A stretch of 64,000 nt of DNA from Amycolatopsis vastitatis (lineage in GTDB: Bacteria; Actinomycetota; Actinomycetes; Mycobacteriales; Pseudonocardiaceae), in assembly GCF_002234595.1 (NCBI RefSeq), contig NZ_NMUL01000040.1, positions 86,828-150,827 of the forward strand, read 5' to 3'. Numbering within the stretch: the stretch's first letter is position 1; each line of letters begins with the position of its first letter. Position numbers and translations under genes: made by a program. The notes under the pieces were generated by a model that was not told where the DNA came from, made no database searches, and worked only from the letters and a program-made list of their open reading frames with translations. Positions 34,699-43,101 of the stretch are shown here, in pieces.

Positions 34699-35169
34699 TC
34701 AGGCGGCGGCTTTCTCGGCGAAGAGTTTCAGCAGGGTGCCGTGCCCGCCTTCACCCGAGACGCCTTCGCGCACCTTGGCGCCGGTTTCGCCGTGCCGCTC
34801 GAAGTCCCGGTGCTCCACCTCGACGCGGGTCGACCTCGGTCCTTCTTCGATGAATCTGACCTCGATCTCGCTGGCGTGCGCGGGGTCCGCGTCGATCTTC
34901 CAGTCGCCGTCGATCCGCCACGAAAGGACCACCCGGGCGGGCGGCTCCCAGACGAGCACCTCGCCCCAGTCGCACTCGGCGCCGTCGACGGTCCGCTCGT
35001 ACCACCGCCCGCCCGGCTTCGGCTCGAGGACGGCCTCGGCGAGGTCGCCCTGCCCGATGTGATGCTGCCGCGGCCACCAGCTGTCGAAGGCTTCGGTGTA
35101 GGTCTTGAACGCGTGCTCGCGCGTGCAGGCGACGGTGATGCTCCTGCGGATCGGTTCCAGCGTGCTCAT
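34699..35169 (-). CDS. SRPBCC (AHSA1/START-like) domain protein
   Basis: Hydrophobic-cavity SRPBCC protein of 156 residues. The N-terminal strand is RRSITVACTREHAFKTYTEAF, the central part has GGRWYERTVDGAECDWGEVL, and RVVLSWRIDGDWKI leads to a C-terminal helix (GGHGTLLKLFAEKAA). AHSA1-type proteins of this kind are commonly encoded right after an ArsR repressor, as here; their ligands are unknown. ATG 35169 overlaps the ArsR stop by 4 bp. Confidence 0.88.
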   Translation of the reverse strand: MSTLEPIRRSITVACTREHAFKTYTEAFDSWWPRQHHIGQGDLAEAVLEPKPGGRWYERTVDGAECDWGEVLVWEPPARVVLSWRIDGDWKIDADPAHASEIEVRFIEEGPRSTRVEVEHRDFERHGETGAKVREGVSGEGGHGTLLKLFAEKAAA

Positions 35170-35486
35170 GACGGCTCCTCTTCGGTTCGTTCGGCCAGCT
35201 CGGCGAAGGACTTCAGCGCGTCCGACCACATCCGGTCGAGGTAGGCGCGCACCGCGGCGATGCCGTCGGGCTCGAGGCGGTACAGCCGCTTCGTGCCCTC
35301 GGCCCGGTCCGCCACCAGACCGGCCTCCTTGAGCACCTTGAGGTGCTGGGAGACGGCCGGGCGGCTGATCGGCAGGTCCGCGGCCAGCTCGCCGACCGCG
35401 CGCGGCCCGGCGCGGAGCGCTTCGACGATCGCGCGCCGCGACGGGTCGGCCAGCGCGGCCAGCTGGTCGCTTCCGTAAGTCGCCAC
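35166..35486 (-). CDS. ArsR/SmtB-family winged-helix regulator
   Basis: Winged-helix repressor of 106 residues: LAALADPSRRAIVEAL, GELAADLPISRPAVSQHLKV and LKEAGLVADRAEGTKRLYRL. It lacks the CxC metal-binding motif of arsenic sensors, so it probably responds to something other than metals. The GTG at 35486 (VATYGSDQL) is preferred to upstream starts, which would run through a palindromic site (35490-35502). The pair ArsR-SRPBCC is a common actinobacterial two-gene unit and is probably autoregulated. Confidence 0.9.
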   Translation of the reverse strand: MATYGSDQLAALADPSRRAIVEALRAGPRAVGELAADLPISRPAVSQHLKVLKEAGLVADRAEGTKRLYRLEPDGIAAVRAYLDRMWSDALKSFAELAERTEEEPS

Positions 35487-35489
35487 GAA

Positions 35490-35502
35490 CCGTAAGTTAC
35501 GG
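35490..35502. promoter_or_regulatory. candidate ArsR operator
   Basis: CCGTAA-G-TTACGG is a perfect palindrome 3 bp upstream of the ArsR start codon, with further CGTAAG and CTTAC half-sites on both sides (35473-35508). Autorepression by the adjacent ArsR protein is inferred. Confidence 0.45.
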
Positions 35503-35557
35503 CTTACCAATGCGGCCGTCAACACTTCCGCACTGTTTCGGGGGTGTGACGTTCATA

Positions 35558-35565
35558 TTGCGCAA
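35558..35565. promoter_or_regulatory. possible Lrp/AsnC-type site upstream of rocD
   Basis: TTGCGCAA lies within GTTCATATTGCGCAACGAAC, a near-palindrome centred about 70 bp upstream of the rocD start. Ornithine aminotransferase genes are commonly controlled by Lrp/AsnC proteins, but no such regulator gene is in the window, so this is a weak call. Confidence 0.25.
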
Positions 35566-35630
35566 CGAACAACGGGTGAAAGCAACGATTCCCGGCTGAA
35601 GTCTGCGTGTCCGGCCTCTAATCTGAACGT

Positions 35631-36863
35631 ATGACGACGTTCGCCGGCCGGGAGACCGCCGCCCCCACCGCCGCGAGTTTCATCGAGCTCGACGAGCAAT
35701 GGAGCACGCACAACTACCACCCGCTGCCCGTCGTGATCGCCGAAGCCTCCGGCGCGACGGTGACCGATGTCGAGGGCAAGGACTACCTCGACTTCCTGTC
35801 CGGCTACTCGGCCCTGAACTTCGGCCACCGCCACCCGGACCTGATCGCCGCCGCCGTCGAACAGCTCGGGCGCGTCACGCTGACTTCGCGGGCGTTCCAC
35901 CACGACCAGCTCGGCCTGTTCTGCCGCGAGCTGGCCGAGCTGACCGGCACCGAGCTGGTGCTGCCGATGAACTCCGGCGCCGAGGCCGTCGAGTCCGCGG
36001 TCAAGATCGCCCGCAAGTGGGCGCACCGCGTCAAGGGCGTCCCCGACGGCACCGCCGAGATCATCGTCGCCGGGTCCAACTTCCACGGCCGGACCACCAC
36101 GATCGTGTCGTTCTCGACCGACGAGACCGCCCGCGCGGACTTCGGCCCGTTCACGCCGGGCTTCGTCACCGTGAAGTACGGCGACGCCGCCGCGCTGCGC
36201 GACGCCATCACCCCGCGTACCGCCGCGGTGCTCCTGGAGCCGGTGCAAGGCGAGGCCGGCGTCATCGTGCCACCGGAGGGCTACTTCGCCGACGTCCGGC
36301 GGGCCTGCGACGACCACGGCGTCCTGCTGATCGCCGACGAGATCCAGTCCGGGCTGGCCCGCACCGGCACCGTGCTGGCGCTGGACCACGAAGGCGTCCG
36401 CGCCGACGTCTACACCCTCGGCAAGGCCCTCGGCGGCGGCATCCTGCCGGTGTCCGCGGTCGTCGGGCGGCGGGACGTGCTCGGCGTGCTGAAGCCGGGC
36501 GAGCACGGCTCGACCTTCGGCGGCAACCCCCTGGCCTGCGCGGTCGGACGGGCGGTCGTCCGCCTGCTGAGCACGGGCGAGTTCCAGCAGCGGGCCGCCG
36601 AACTGGGCGCCCACCTGCACGACCGCCTGACCGCGCTGATCGGGCACGGGCTGTCCGAGGTCCGCGGCCGCGGGCTGTGGGCGGGCATCGACATCGCCCC
36701 CGGCGGCCCAGAAGGCCGGGCAGCCTCCGAGGCGCTGGCCCAGCGGGGCGTGCTGTGCAAGGAGACGCACGAACGCACCCTGCGCGTGGCCCCGCCGCTG
36801 GTGATCACCCGCGCGGAGCTGGACCGCGGCATCGACGCGATCGCCGAGGTCGTCCGCCCCTGA
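35631..36863 (+). CDS. rocD: ornithine--oxo-acid aminotransferase
   Basis: PLP-dependent class III aminotransferase of 410 residues converting ornithine and 2-oxoglutarate to glutamate-5-semialdehyde and glutamate. Evidence includes the N-terminal NYHPLPVVIAEASGATVTD typical of OAT, PMNSGAEAVESAVKIARKW, VLLEPVQGEAGVIVPPEGY, LIADEIQSGLARTG and the Schiff-base Lys in YTLGKALGGGILPVSAVVG. Its product feeds the same intermediate used by the pruA enzyme encoded at 50-51.6 kb. The gene stands alone and is followed by a clear terminator hairpin. Confidence 0.93.
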   Translation: MTTFAGRETAAPTAASFIELDEQWSTHNYHPLPVVIAEASGATVTDVEGKDYLDFLSGYSALNFGHRHPDLIAAAVEQLGRVTLTSRAFHHDQLGLFCRELAELTGTELVLPMNSGAEAVESAVKIARKWAHRVKGVPDGTAEIIVAGSNFHGRTTTIVSFSTDETARADFGPFTPGFVTVKYGDAAALRDAITPRTAAVLLEPVQGEAGVIVPPEGYFADVRRACDDHGVLLIADEIQSGLARTGTVLALDHEGVRADVYTLGKALGGGILPVSAVVGRRDVLGVLKPGEHGSTFGGNPLACAVGRAVVRLLSTGEFQQRAAELGAHLHDRLTALIGHGLSEVRGRGLWAGIDIAPGGPEGRAASEALAQRGVLCKETHERTLRVAPPLVITRAELDRGIDAIAEVVRP

Positions 36864-36868
36864 AACCA

Positions 36869-36910
36869 CCGGATGCCGCCGGGTGAGCCTCCCGCCCCGG
36901 CGGCATCCGG
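36869..36910 (+). terminator. rho-independent-type hairpin after rocD
   Basis: CCGGATGCCGCCGGG (36869-36883) pairs with CCCGGCGGCATCCGG (36896-36910) across a 12-base loop: a perfect 15-bp stem starting 6 bp after the rocD stop. It lacks a T-tract, as is usual in high-GC actinobacteria. Confidence 0.75.
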
Positions 36911-36961
36911 GAACACAACGGCTCGGGGAGAAGAACATCCCGTTCGGACGTTGTGCCCGGT

Positions 36962-38320
36962 ATGGGATCAGGGGAATGGGTGGAACGGCCGCTCGTCGGC
37001 AGGGACAGCGTGACGCCGGCCGAGCTGTACGAACAGGGCAAGCGGCTGCGGGAGAAGACGCCGGTCACGGCGCACGACCACGAGGTCGCGGCGAAGGACC
37101 GGCCGGCCCCGCGCCAGTACTTCGAGGCCACCAACGCCGGACGGCTGCCCGAGCTGGTCGAGCTGCGGCGGGAACGGATGCTCACCTCGCCGTTCACGTT
37201 CTTCCGCGGCGCCGCCGGCCTGATGGGCGCCGACCTCGCGGGCACGCCGTCGTCCGGGGTCACCGCGCAGCTCTGCGGCGACGCGCACGCGGCGAACTTC
37301 GGGCTCTACGGCACGCCCGAAGGCAGGATCGTGATGGACATCAACGACTTCGACGAGACCGTGCCGGGTCCGTGGGAGTGGGACCTCAAGCGGCTCGCCG
37401 CCAGCCTGGTGCTCGCCGGGCGCGAAGGCGGCATCGGCGAGACCGGCTGCCGCGAGGCCGCCGAAGACGCCGTGAAGTCCTACCGCCGCACCATCCGCGC
37501 GCTGGCCGAGCTGCCGTTCCTGCGGTCGTGGAACGCGCTGCCGGACTCGTCGGTGCTGTCGAAGGCCCGCGCGGACGAGCTGATCGACGACTTCGCCGAC
37601 GCCGCGGAGAAGGCACGCAAGAACGACAGCGCGAAGGTCGCGGCGAAGTGGACCGAGCGCGTCGACGACCACGTGACCGGCCTGGCGCGGCACCGGTTCG
37701 TCGAAGACCCGCCGGTGCTGACGCACGTCGGCGAAACCACCGCGGAAGCCGTCGCCACCGGACTGGCGTCCTATGTGGACACCCTGCGCGAGTCGCGGCG
37801 CACGCTGATCGCGCGGTACCGGATCGCCGACGTCGCCTTCCGCGTGGTCGGCACCGGCAGTGTCGGGCTGCGCAGCTACGTCGTCCTGTTGCACGGCAAC
37901 GACGACGAAGACCTGGTGCTGCAGGTGAAGCAGGCGCAGAAACCGGCACTGGCGCCCTACCTGGACCTCCCCGCGGCCGGGCACGAAGGCCGCCGGATCG
38001 TCGACGGCGCCCGGCTGGTGCAGGCCGAGACGGACATCCTGCTCGGCTGGACCACGATCGACGGGGTGCCGTTCATCGTGCGGCAGTTCCGGAACCTCAA
38101 GGGCGACATCAACCCCGCGGACCTGGAGAAGGACCACCTCGACGACTACGGCAGGCTGGCCGGGGCGCTGCTCGCCCGCGCCCACACGCGGTCGCTGCAC
38201 CCGAAGCTCCTCTCCGGCTACTTCGCCGAAGACTCCGAGCTCGACGAGGCGATGGGCGCATACGCCGTGCGCTATGCCGACCGGACGGAGGCCGACCACG
38301 CCGCCTTCTCCCGTAGCTGA
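36962..38320 (+). CDS. DUF2252 domain-containing protein
   Basis: Cytoplasmic protein of about 452 residues with the DUF2252 hallmarks: FFRGAAGLMGADLA, QLCGDAHAANFGLYGTPEGR, DINDFDETVPGPWEWDLKRL and QVKQAQKPALAPYL. The layout (a Lys in VLQVKQ, GDAHAANFG, DxNDFDE) recalls an APH/kinase-like fold, but the activity is unknown. The start is taken as ATG 36962 (MGSGEWVERP); GTG 36953 is three codons upstream. No functional link with neighbours is visible. Confidence 0.88.
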   Translation: MGSGEWVERPLVGRDSVTPAELYEQGKRLREKTPVTAHDHEVAAKDRPAPRQYFEATNAGRLPELVELRRERMLTSPFTFFRGAAGLMGADLAGTPSSGVTAQLCGDAHAANFGLYGTPEGRIVMDINDFDETVPGPWEWDLKRLAASLVLAGREGGIGETGCREAAEDAVKSYRRTIRALAELPFLRSWNALPDSSVLSKARADELIDDFADAAEKARKNDSAKVAAKWTERVDDHVTGLARHRFVEDPPVLTHVGETTAEAVATGLASYVDTLRESRRTLIARYRIADVAFRVVGTGSVGLRSYVVLLHGNDDEDLVLQVKQAQKPALAPYLDLPAAGHEGRRIVDGARLVQAETDILLGWTTIDGVPFIVRQFRNLKGDINPADLEKDHLDDYGRLAGALLARAHTRSLHPKLLSGYFAEDSELDEAMGAYAVRYADRTEADHAAFSRS

Positions 38321-38404
38321 CCGGACAGGTTGCCGGTCAACCCTGGAGATCGAATTCCCCGCCGTGCTAGACGTTCGTGAACGGTTGACGGCGAGGGAGG
38401 CAGT

Positions 38405-39712
38405 GTGGCGGATCTCAGGCGGCGGTCGGTGCTCACGGGAGCGGTCGCGACGGCGCTGGCGGCCACCGCGGCACCCGCTCTGGCGTCTGCCGCGACAACC
38501 AGCAGGCGGGCGTTCCGGCTGGGCGTCAACTACACGCCGTCGACGCGCTGGTTCCACATGTGGGAGGACTGGCGCGAGAACGACCTGCGCCGCGACCTCG
38601 ACGACATCGCCGCGCTGGGGCTCGACCACATCCGGATCATGCTGCTGTGGTCGGCCTTCCAGCCCGAACCGCGCCTGATCAGCGGTGAGAAGCACGACCG
38701 GCTGAGCCGGTTCCTGGACCTGGCGGGCGCGGCCGGGCTGGACGTCGAGGTCACGGTGTTCAACGGCCACATCTCGGCCCGCTACTGGACGCCGAACTGG
38801 CTGCAGACCACGCCGAAGCCGGTCAACTGGTTCACCGACCCGGCGGCCCTCGACGCGCAGCGCGCGCTGCTGACGGCCCTGGCGGCGCGGATCGGGAAGC
38901 ACCCGCGGTTCCTCGGCTTCGACCTGTCGAACGAGCCGTACTACTACTGGGACTCCTACGCCGGGCTGTTCGTCACCCAGGCACAGGCCGACGCGTGGGC
39001 GCGCACATTGTGTTCCACCGCCGAAAGCGTCGCCCCTGGCAAAGCGCACACGGTCGGCTGCGACCGCGCGCCGTGGGACAACGGCACCTACTTCACCCGC
39101 CCCGGCCTGGCGGACGCGGGGAACGTGGTGGCGATCCACCCGTGGACGTCGTTCCTCGGCACCCTGAAGACGGACCCGCTCGGCGCACTCGCCACGCACA
39201 ACGCGGAACGGCTGATCCAGGTGGCGCAGGCGTACGCGACGGACCCGGCGCGCCGGGTCTGGATCCAGGAGGACGGCGCGGCGCCGTCGATCCACTTCAG
39301 CGACGCGACCCGCCCGCAGTACGGCGAGTGGCTGGCCCGCTCGATCCGCAACGCGGCGTCCTGCGCCCACACACTCGGCTTCACGTGGTGGTGCTCCCAC
39401 GACGTCAACCCCGCGCTGGTCCCGAACCTCAACCCCCTGGAGTACGACCTGGGGCTGTACACGAACGACCGCAAGCTGAAGCCCGCCGGCCAGGCGCTGA
39501 AGAACCTGGTCGCGGAGTTCGACCGGACCCCGCCGGCACCCGAACCGCGCACGACGGCGATCGTGGTGCCGGACCTGTTCCCGACCTGGGGCAACGACCG
39601 GTTCTTCAAGCTGGCCGCCGAAGGGAAGCGGGTGGCGTTCGTGCTGCAGAGCCGCGCTTCGGACGCGAACTACCTGAAGCAGCGTGGCATCACGGAGCTC
39701 ATCCAGCCGTGA
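38405..39712 (+). CDS. Tat-exported glycoside hydrolase, GH5-like (clan GH-A)
   Basis: Secreted protein of 435 residues. The N-terminus LRRRSVLTGAVATALAATAA is a twin-arginine signal, with probable cleavage after ALASA (about residue 29). The TIM-barrel has the acid/base Glu in GFDLSNEPYYYWDSY and the probable nucleophile Glu in RRVWIQEDGA, with WWCSHDVNP near the end; this pattern fits GH5/cellulase-like enzymes such as beta-mannosidases or glucanases. The C-terminal 60 residues (TTAIVVPDLFPTWGN) form an extra small domain. GTG 38405 follows GAGGGAGGC. The substrate is unknown. The stop is immediately followed by a palindromic repeat. Confidence 0.82.
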   Translation: MADLRRRSVLTGAVATALAATAAPALASAATTSRRAFRLGVNYTPSTRWFHMWEDWRENDLRRDLDDIAALGLDHIRIMLLWSAFQPEPRLISGEKHDRLSRFLDLAGAAGLDVEVTVFNGHISARYWTPNWLQTTPKPVNWFTDPAALDAQRALLTALAARIGKHPRFLGFDLSNEPYYYWDSYAGLFVTQAQADAWARTLCSTAESVAPGKAHTVGCDRAPWDNGTYFTRPGLADAGNVVAIHPWTSFLGTLKTDPLGALATHNAERLIQVAQAYATDPARRVWIQEDGAAPSIHFSDATRPQYGEWLARSIRNAASCAHTLGFTWWCSHDVNPALVPNLNPLEYDLGLYTNDRKLKPAGQALKNLVAEFDRTPPAPEPRTTAIVVPDLFPTWGNDRFFKLAAEGKRVAFVLQSRASDANYLKQRGITELIQP

Positions 39713-39762
39713 GGGTCGTGAGTGCGTAACAGTGTTAGAACACTGTTACGCACTCACGACCC
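39713..39762. repeat. 50-bp perfect palindrome between convergent genes
   Basis: Arms of 24 bases (GGGTCGTGAGTGCGTAACAG then TGTT) flank a central AG. It starts directly after the glycoside hydrolase stop codon. Its right arm supplies the last two codons and the TGA stop of the leftward oxidase gene (39754-39756). It shares CGTGAGTG ends and a GTTAGAAC centre with 29205-29248 and 54380-54423. Confidence 0.85.
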
Positions 39763-40638
39763 CGCCACGAGGGCTGCCACATCCGCCGCGCAGCCCCAGG
39801 CCAGGGTGATCCCCGCGCCGCCGTGGCCGTAGCAGTGCACCACTTCGCCCGCTCGTTCCAGCCGCACCTCGCGGCGGAACGGGCGCAGGCCGACGAGCGA
39901 CCGCAGCACCTCCGCCCGGGCCAGCCGCGGTTCGAGTTCGCGGCAGCGGCGCAGGATGTCCGCGGTCACCGCCGGGTTCGGGTCGGTGTCGCCGCGGCCC
40001 GGCTCCTCCGTGCCGCCGCACACGACGTGGGTGCCGTGCGGGATGACGTAGGTCACGCCCGGGCCCGTCTCGTCGACGACGAACTCCGTCAGGCCCGGGT
40101 CGGCGAGGTGCACGACCTGGCCGCCGACCGGCACCATCGCGTCGTCGCCCGCCAGCGGCCCCGCGCCGAGGCCCGCCGCGTTGACCACCACGTCGGCGTC
40201 GAACCCGGACAGCGACGTCACGGGCCGGTACTCGACCCGGACGCCGAGCGCGCCGACCCGCTCGAGGAGCCAGGCCAGGTACACCGGCGTGTCGACCACC
40301 GCCGTCGTGAACTCCACGCGGTCGCCGTCGCGGGCCGCGTCGTCCACCGCCGTGAGCCACTGCGGGTCCGGATCGCCCGCCGCGAGCAGGACCCGGCCGC
40401 GGCGGAACCGCACACCCGGCGCGTCCTGCCCGCGCAGCACGGCGAGGCCGGCCGCGGTCCACCGCACGATCCGCTCGTCCGGCCGCTTCACCGGCGGATA
40501 CACCACCCCGCCGGCAACGGCCGACGTCGACTCGCCCGGCGGGCCCGCCGCCACGACCGTGACGTCGTGCCCCGCTTCGGCCAGCCGGTACGCGCTGCTC
40601 AGCCCGATGATCCCGGCCCCGACGACTGTGACCCGCAT
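39754..40638 (-). CDS. FAD-dependent D-amino-acid oxidase-like (DAO) protein
   Basis: Flavoprotein of 294 residues. It has the N-terminal dinucleotide-binding motif VTVVGAGIIGLSSAYRLAEAG, then DVVVNAAGLGAGPLAGD and VPVGGQVVHLADPG. The substrate-binding and C-terminal FAD-contact segments are LVGLRPFRREVRLER and HCYGHGGAGITLAWGCAADV, which closely match D-amino-acid oxidase. The absence of neighbouring thiamine genes makes DAAO a better guess than ThiO. The final residues (GS) and the stop codon are encoded by a palindromic repeat. It is divergent from the PAP2 gene. Confidence 0.88.
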   Translation of the reverse strand: MRVTVVGAGIIGLSSAYRLAEAGHDVTVVAAGPPGESTSAVAGGVVYPPVKRPDERIVRWTAAGLAVLRGQDAPGVRFRRGRVLLAAGDPDPQWLTAVDDAARDGDRVEFTTAVVDTPVYLAWLLERVGALGVRVEYRPVTSLSGFDADVVVNAAGLGAGPLAGDDAMVPVGGQVVHLADPGLTEFVVDETGPGVTYVIPHGTHVVCGGTEEPGRGDTDPNPAVTADILRRCRELEPRLARAEVLRSLVGLRPFRREVRLERAGEVVHCYGHGGAGITLAWGCAADVAALVAGS

Positions 40639-40721
40639 CCGCTCCTCCCAAGTCGCTCCCCCGCATCGTGGCGCACCCGCCGTGCCCGCCGCGGTCCGGG
40701 GGCGCGATTACCCTCGCGGGG

Positions 40722-41288
40722 GTGAGGACGATCCGGGTGCCCGCCGTGGTCTGCGGCCTGCTCGCGCTGCTGCTGGGCCTGCCGTTCGCCGGCGGGACGA
40801 CGCCCGGCACCGTCGACAGCGCCTTCGCCGGAGCGGTGGCGCACCTGAGCCCGGGCGTGCTGCGGGCGCTGGTCATCCCGACCGAGCCGTACGTGGTGCT
40901 CGCGCTGGGCCTGCTGGCCGTCGTCCTGTGCCTGCGCGCCGGACGGCGACGGGAGGCCGTCCTCGCGCTCGCCGTGCCGGTCCTGGCGATCCTGCTGACG
41001 GGCTGGCTGCTCAAGCCGCTGTACGACCGGTGGAAGAACGGCACGCTGGTCTACCCCAGCGGCCACACGGTGAGCCTGGTGGCGGTGCTGACGGTGCTCG
41101 TCCTCGTCACGCGCCGGGTGGTCGTGGTGGTGCTGTCGGCGGTGGCCCTGCTGGCCGCGACGGCCGGGCTGGTCGGGATGGGCTACCACTACCTGACCGA
41201 CGTCGCGGGCGGAACGCTCTTCGCGGTCGCCGTCGTCCTGCTCATCTGGCCGGCGCGGCGTCGCGAGCCAGTGCCGTCAAGCGGCTGA
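40722..41288 (+). CDS. PAP2-family membrane phosphatase
   Basis: Integral membrane protein of 188 residues with about five helices. The phosphatase signature is partly kept: LLKPLYDRWKNG (motif 1), VYPSGHTVSLVAVLTVLVL (motif 2, PSGH) and GMGYHYLTDVAGGTLFAV (motif 3, His and Asp present). It probably dephosphorylates a lipid phosphate such as phosphatidate or undecaprenyl pyrophosphate. GTG 40722 begins at the first hydrophobic helix. Its 3' end overlaps the convergent zapE gene by 47 bp. Confidence 0.85.
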   Translation: MRTIRVPAVVCGLLALLLGLPFAGGTTPGTVDSAFAGAVAHLSPGVLRALVIPTEPYVVLALGLLAVVLCLRAGRRREAVLALAVPVLAILLTGWLLKPLYDRWKNGTLVYPSGHTVSLVAVLTVLVLVTRRVVVVVLSAVALLAATAGLVGMGYHYLTDVAGGTLFAVAVVLLIWPARRREPVPSSG

Positions 41289-42261
41289 CCGCGCGCAGGT
41301 ACTTCTTGCGGTAGCCGCCCTCGACCATCTCCTCGGTGAACAGCGACGGCAGCGGCTCGCCCGAGACCACCACCGGGATGGCCCGGTCGTAGAGCCGGTC
41401 GGCGAAGGCGACCAGCCGCAGGGCCACGTTCTGGTCCGGGGCCGGGTGGACGCCGCGCAGGTGCACCCGGGAGACGCCGTCCAGCAGCCGCCCGTAGCGC
41501 GACGGGTGCAGCGAAGCCAGGTGCGCGCACAGCGCGTCGAAGTCGTCCACAGTGGACCCTTCGTGCGCGGAGACGGACGACTCCAGTTCCGCGGGGGAAA
41601 CCGGCGGCGGCGCGTCCGGCAGGCCGCGGTGGCGGTAGTCCGGGCCGTCGACGCGCACCACGCCGAACCGGGCCGACAGCGACTGGATCTCGCGCAGGAA
41701 GTCCTCGGCGGCGAACCGGCCCTCGCCCAGCTTCTCCGGCAGCGTGTTCGACGTCGCCGCGATGTGGACCCCGGCGTCCATCAGCTCCTGCAGCAGCCGC
41801 GTGACCAGCGTGGTGTCGCCCGGGTCGTCCAGCTCGAACTCGTCGATCGCCAGCATCCGGTGCTCCGACAGCCGCCGCACGGCTTCGGCGAAGCCCAGCG
41901 CGCCGACCAGGTGGGTCAGCTCGACGAACGTGCCGTACGCCTTGGGCGACGGCGCCGCGTGCCACGTCGAGGCGAGCAGGTGGGTCTTGCCGACGCCGAA
42001 CCCGCCGTCGAGGTAGAGCCCCATCGGCCCGGACGGCTCGGGCGAACCGCCGAAGAGCCTGAAGCGCTTCTTCTCGCGGCGCGCGCCGATCTTCGCCGCG
42101 AACGCCGAGCAGGCCTCGACCGCGGCGGCCTGGCTGGGCTCGTCCGGGTTCGGGAGGTACGTCTCGAACCGGACGGCGCCGAAGCGCGGCGGCGGCACCA
42201 GCGCGCCGATCAGCTCGTCGGCGGACAGCTCGGGACGGCGGTCGGTCAGGTGCGCGGGCAT
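41242..42261 (-). CDS. zapE: ZapE/AFG1-like ATPase
   Basis: P-loop ATPase of 339 residues of the AFG1/LACE1/ZapE family, related to AAA+ proteins; in E. coli ZapE acts on the Z-ring. Walker A is YLDGGFGVGKTHLLAS, Walker B is RMLAIDEFELDDPGD, sensor 1 is VHIAATSNTLPEKLGEG, and the conserved C-terminal SRLTALA element is present. The N-terminal FRLFGG segment is usual for the actinobacterial form. ATG 42261 gives the canonical start MPAHLTDRRPEL. The gene carries one STVD palindrome (41546). Confidence 0.9.
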   Translation of the reverse strand: MPAHLTDRRPELSADELIGALVPPPRFGAVRFETYLPNPDEPSQAAAVEACSAFAAKIGARREKKRFRLFGGSPEPSGPMGLYLDGGFGVGKTHLLASTWHAAPSPKAYGTFVELTHLVGALGFAEAVRRLSEHRMLAIDEFELDDPGDTTLVTRLLQELMDAGVHIAATSNTLPEKLGEGRFAAEDFLREIQSLSARFGVVRVDGPDYRHRGLPDAPPPVSPAELESSVSAHEGSTVDDFDALCAHLASLHPSRYGRLLDGVSRVHLRGVHPAPDQNVALRLVAFADRLYDRAIPVVVSGEPLPSLFTEEMVEGGYRKKYLRAVSRLTALARDAAPAR

Positions 42262-42342
42262 GGTCGCAGAGCCTATCCGCGCCCCGGGTACCGGTGAGCG
42301 GGCATATCCCCCGGTAGAGACGTGTTTCACGCCCATGCTGGG

Positions 42343-43101
42343 ATGATCAACGTGCGGAGTGTGTGGCCCCAGGCGACGGGCGAACTGACGGGTGCGGACC
42401 TCGAAGAGATCTACGCCTACCCGGCGGAGCTGGACCGGCCCTGGGTGCAGGTGAACTTCGTCGCGTCCGCCGACGGTGCCGTCGAGGTCGACACGACGTC
42501 GGCGGCGCTGTCGCACGCCGCCGACCGGGCGGTCTTCCTCCTCGGCCGGGACCTCGCCGACGTCGTCCTGGTCGGCGCCGGGACCGCCCGCGCCGAGAAC
42601 TACCGCGGGGTCGTCGCGGGCGCGAAGCGGCTGGAGCGCCGTCGCCGGCTCGGGTTCGCAGGAGTCCCGCCGATCGCCGTCGTGACGCGCACCGCGGACC
42701 TCGATCCCGCGTCCCGGCTGTTCACCGAAACCGCCGTTCCCCCGATCGTGGTCACCACGGACACCGCGGACACGCGCGCCCTCGAAGCCGCCGGGGCGGA
42801 GGTGCTCCGGGCGGGCCGCGACGACGTCGACCTGCCCCGCGCGCTGGACCTGCTCGCCGCCCGCGGCCTGCGCCGCATCGACTGCGAAGGCGGCCCCGGC
42901 CTCTTCGCCCGGCTGATCGAAGCCGACCTGGTCGACCAGCTGTGCCTCACCGTCGCGCCGCTGCTCGTGGCCGGGCAGGCGGGCCGGATCGCGGCCGGGC
43001 GGGCGGGACGGATCGCGGCCGTGCCGCGACGGCTCGCCCTGGCGTCGATCCTCGTCGAGGACGGCTTCACGCTCCTGCGCTACCGCCGGGCCGCCGGGTG
43101 A
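42343..43101 (+). CDS. pyrimidine reductase family protein (RibD C-terminal domain)
   Basis: RibD-C/DHFR-like reductase of 252 residues. Features are RPWVQVNFVASADGAVEVD, VLVGAGTARAENYRGV, PPIAVVTRTADLDPASRLF, and the C-terminal CEGGPGLFARLIEADLVDQL followed by TVAPLLVAG. Stand-alone members reduce pyrimidine or other substrates with NADPH; a role in riboflavin biosynthesis is not implied because no rib genes are nearby. Near residues 215-229 the segment AGRIAAGRAGRIAA is a short internal duplication absent from the core fold. Its stop overlaps the sigma-factor start by 4 bp. Confidence 0.88.
   Translation: MINVRSVWPQATGELTGADLEEIYAYPAELDRPWVQVNFVASADGAVEVDTTSAALSHAADRAVFLLGRDLADVVLVGAGTARAENYRGVVAGAKRLERRRRLGFAGVPPIAVVTRTADLDPASRLFTETAVPPIVVTTDTADTRALEAAGAEVLRAGRDDVDLPRALDLLAARGLRRIDCEGGPGLFARLIEADLVDQLCLTVAPLLVAGQAGRIAAGRAGRIAAVPRRLALASILVEDGFTLLRYRRAAG

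Noticed and set aside
39713..39762. Insertion-sequence remnant with terminal inverted repeats.
   Set aside because: The arms meet at a 2-base centre, so there is no internal sequence, transposase or target duplication; related elements of the same length and form occur elsewhere, fitting a small palindromic repeat family.
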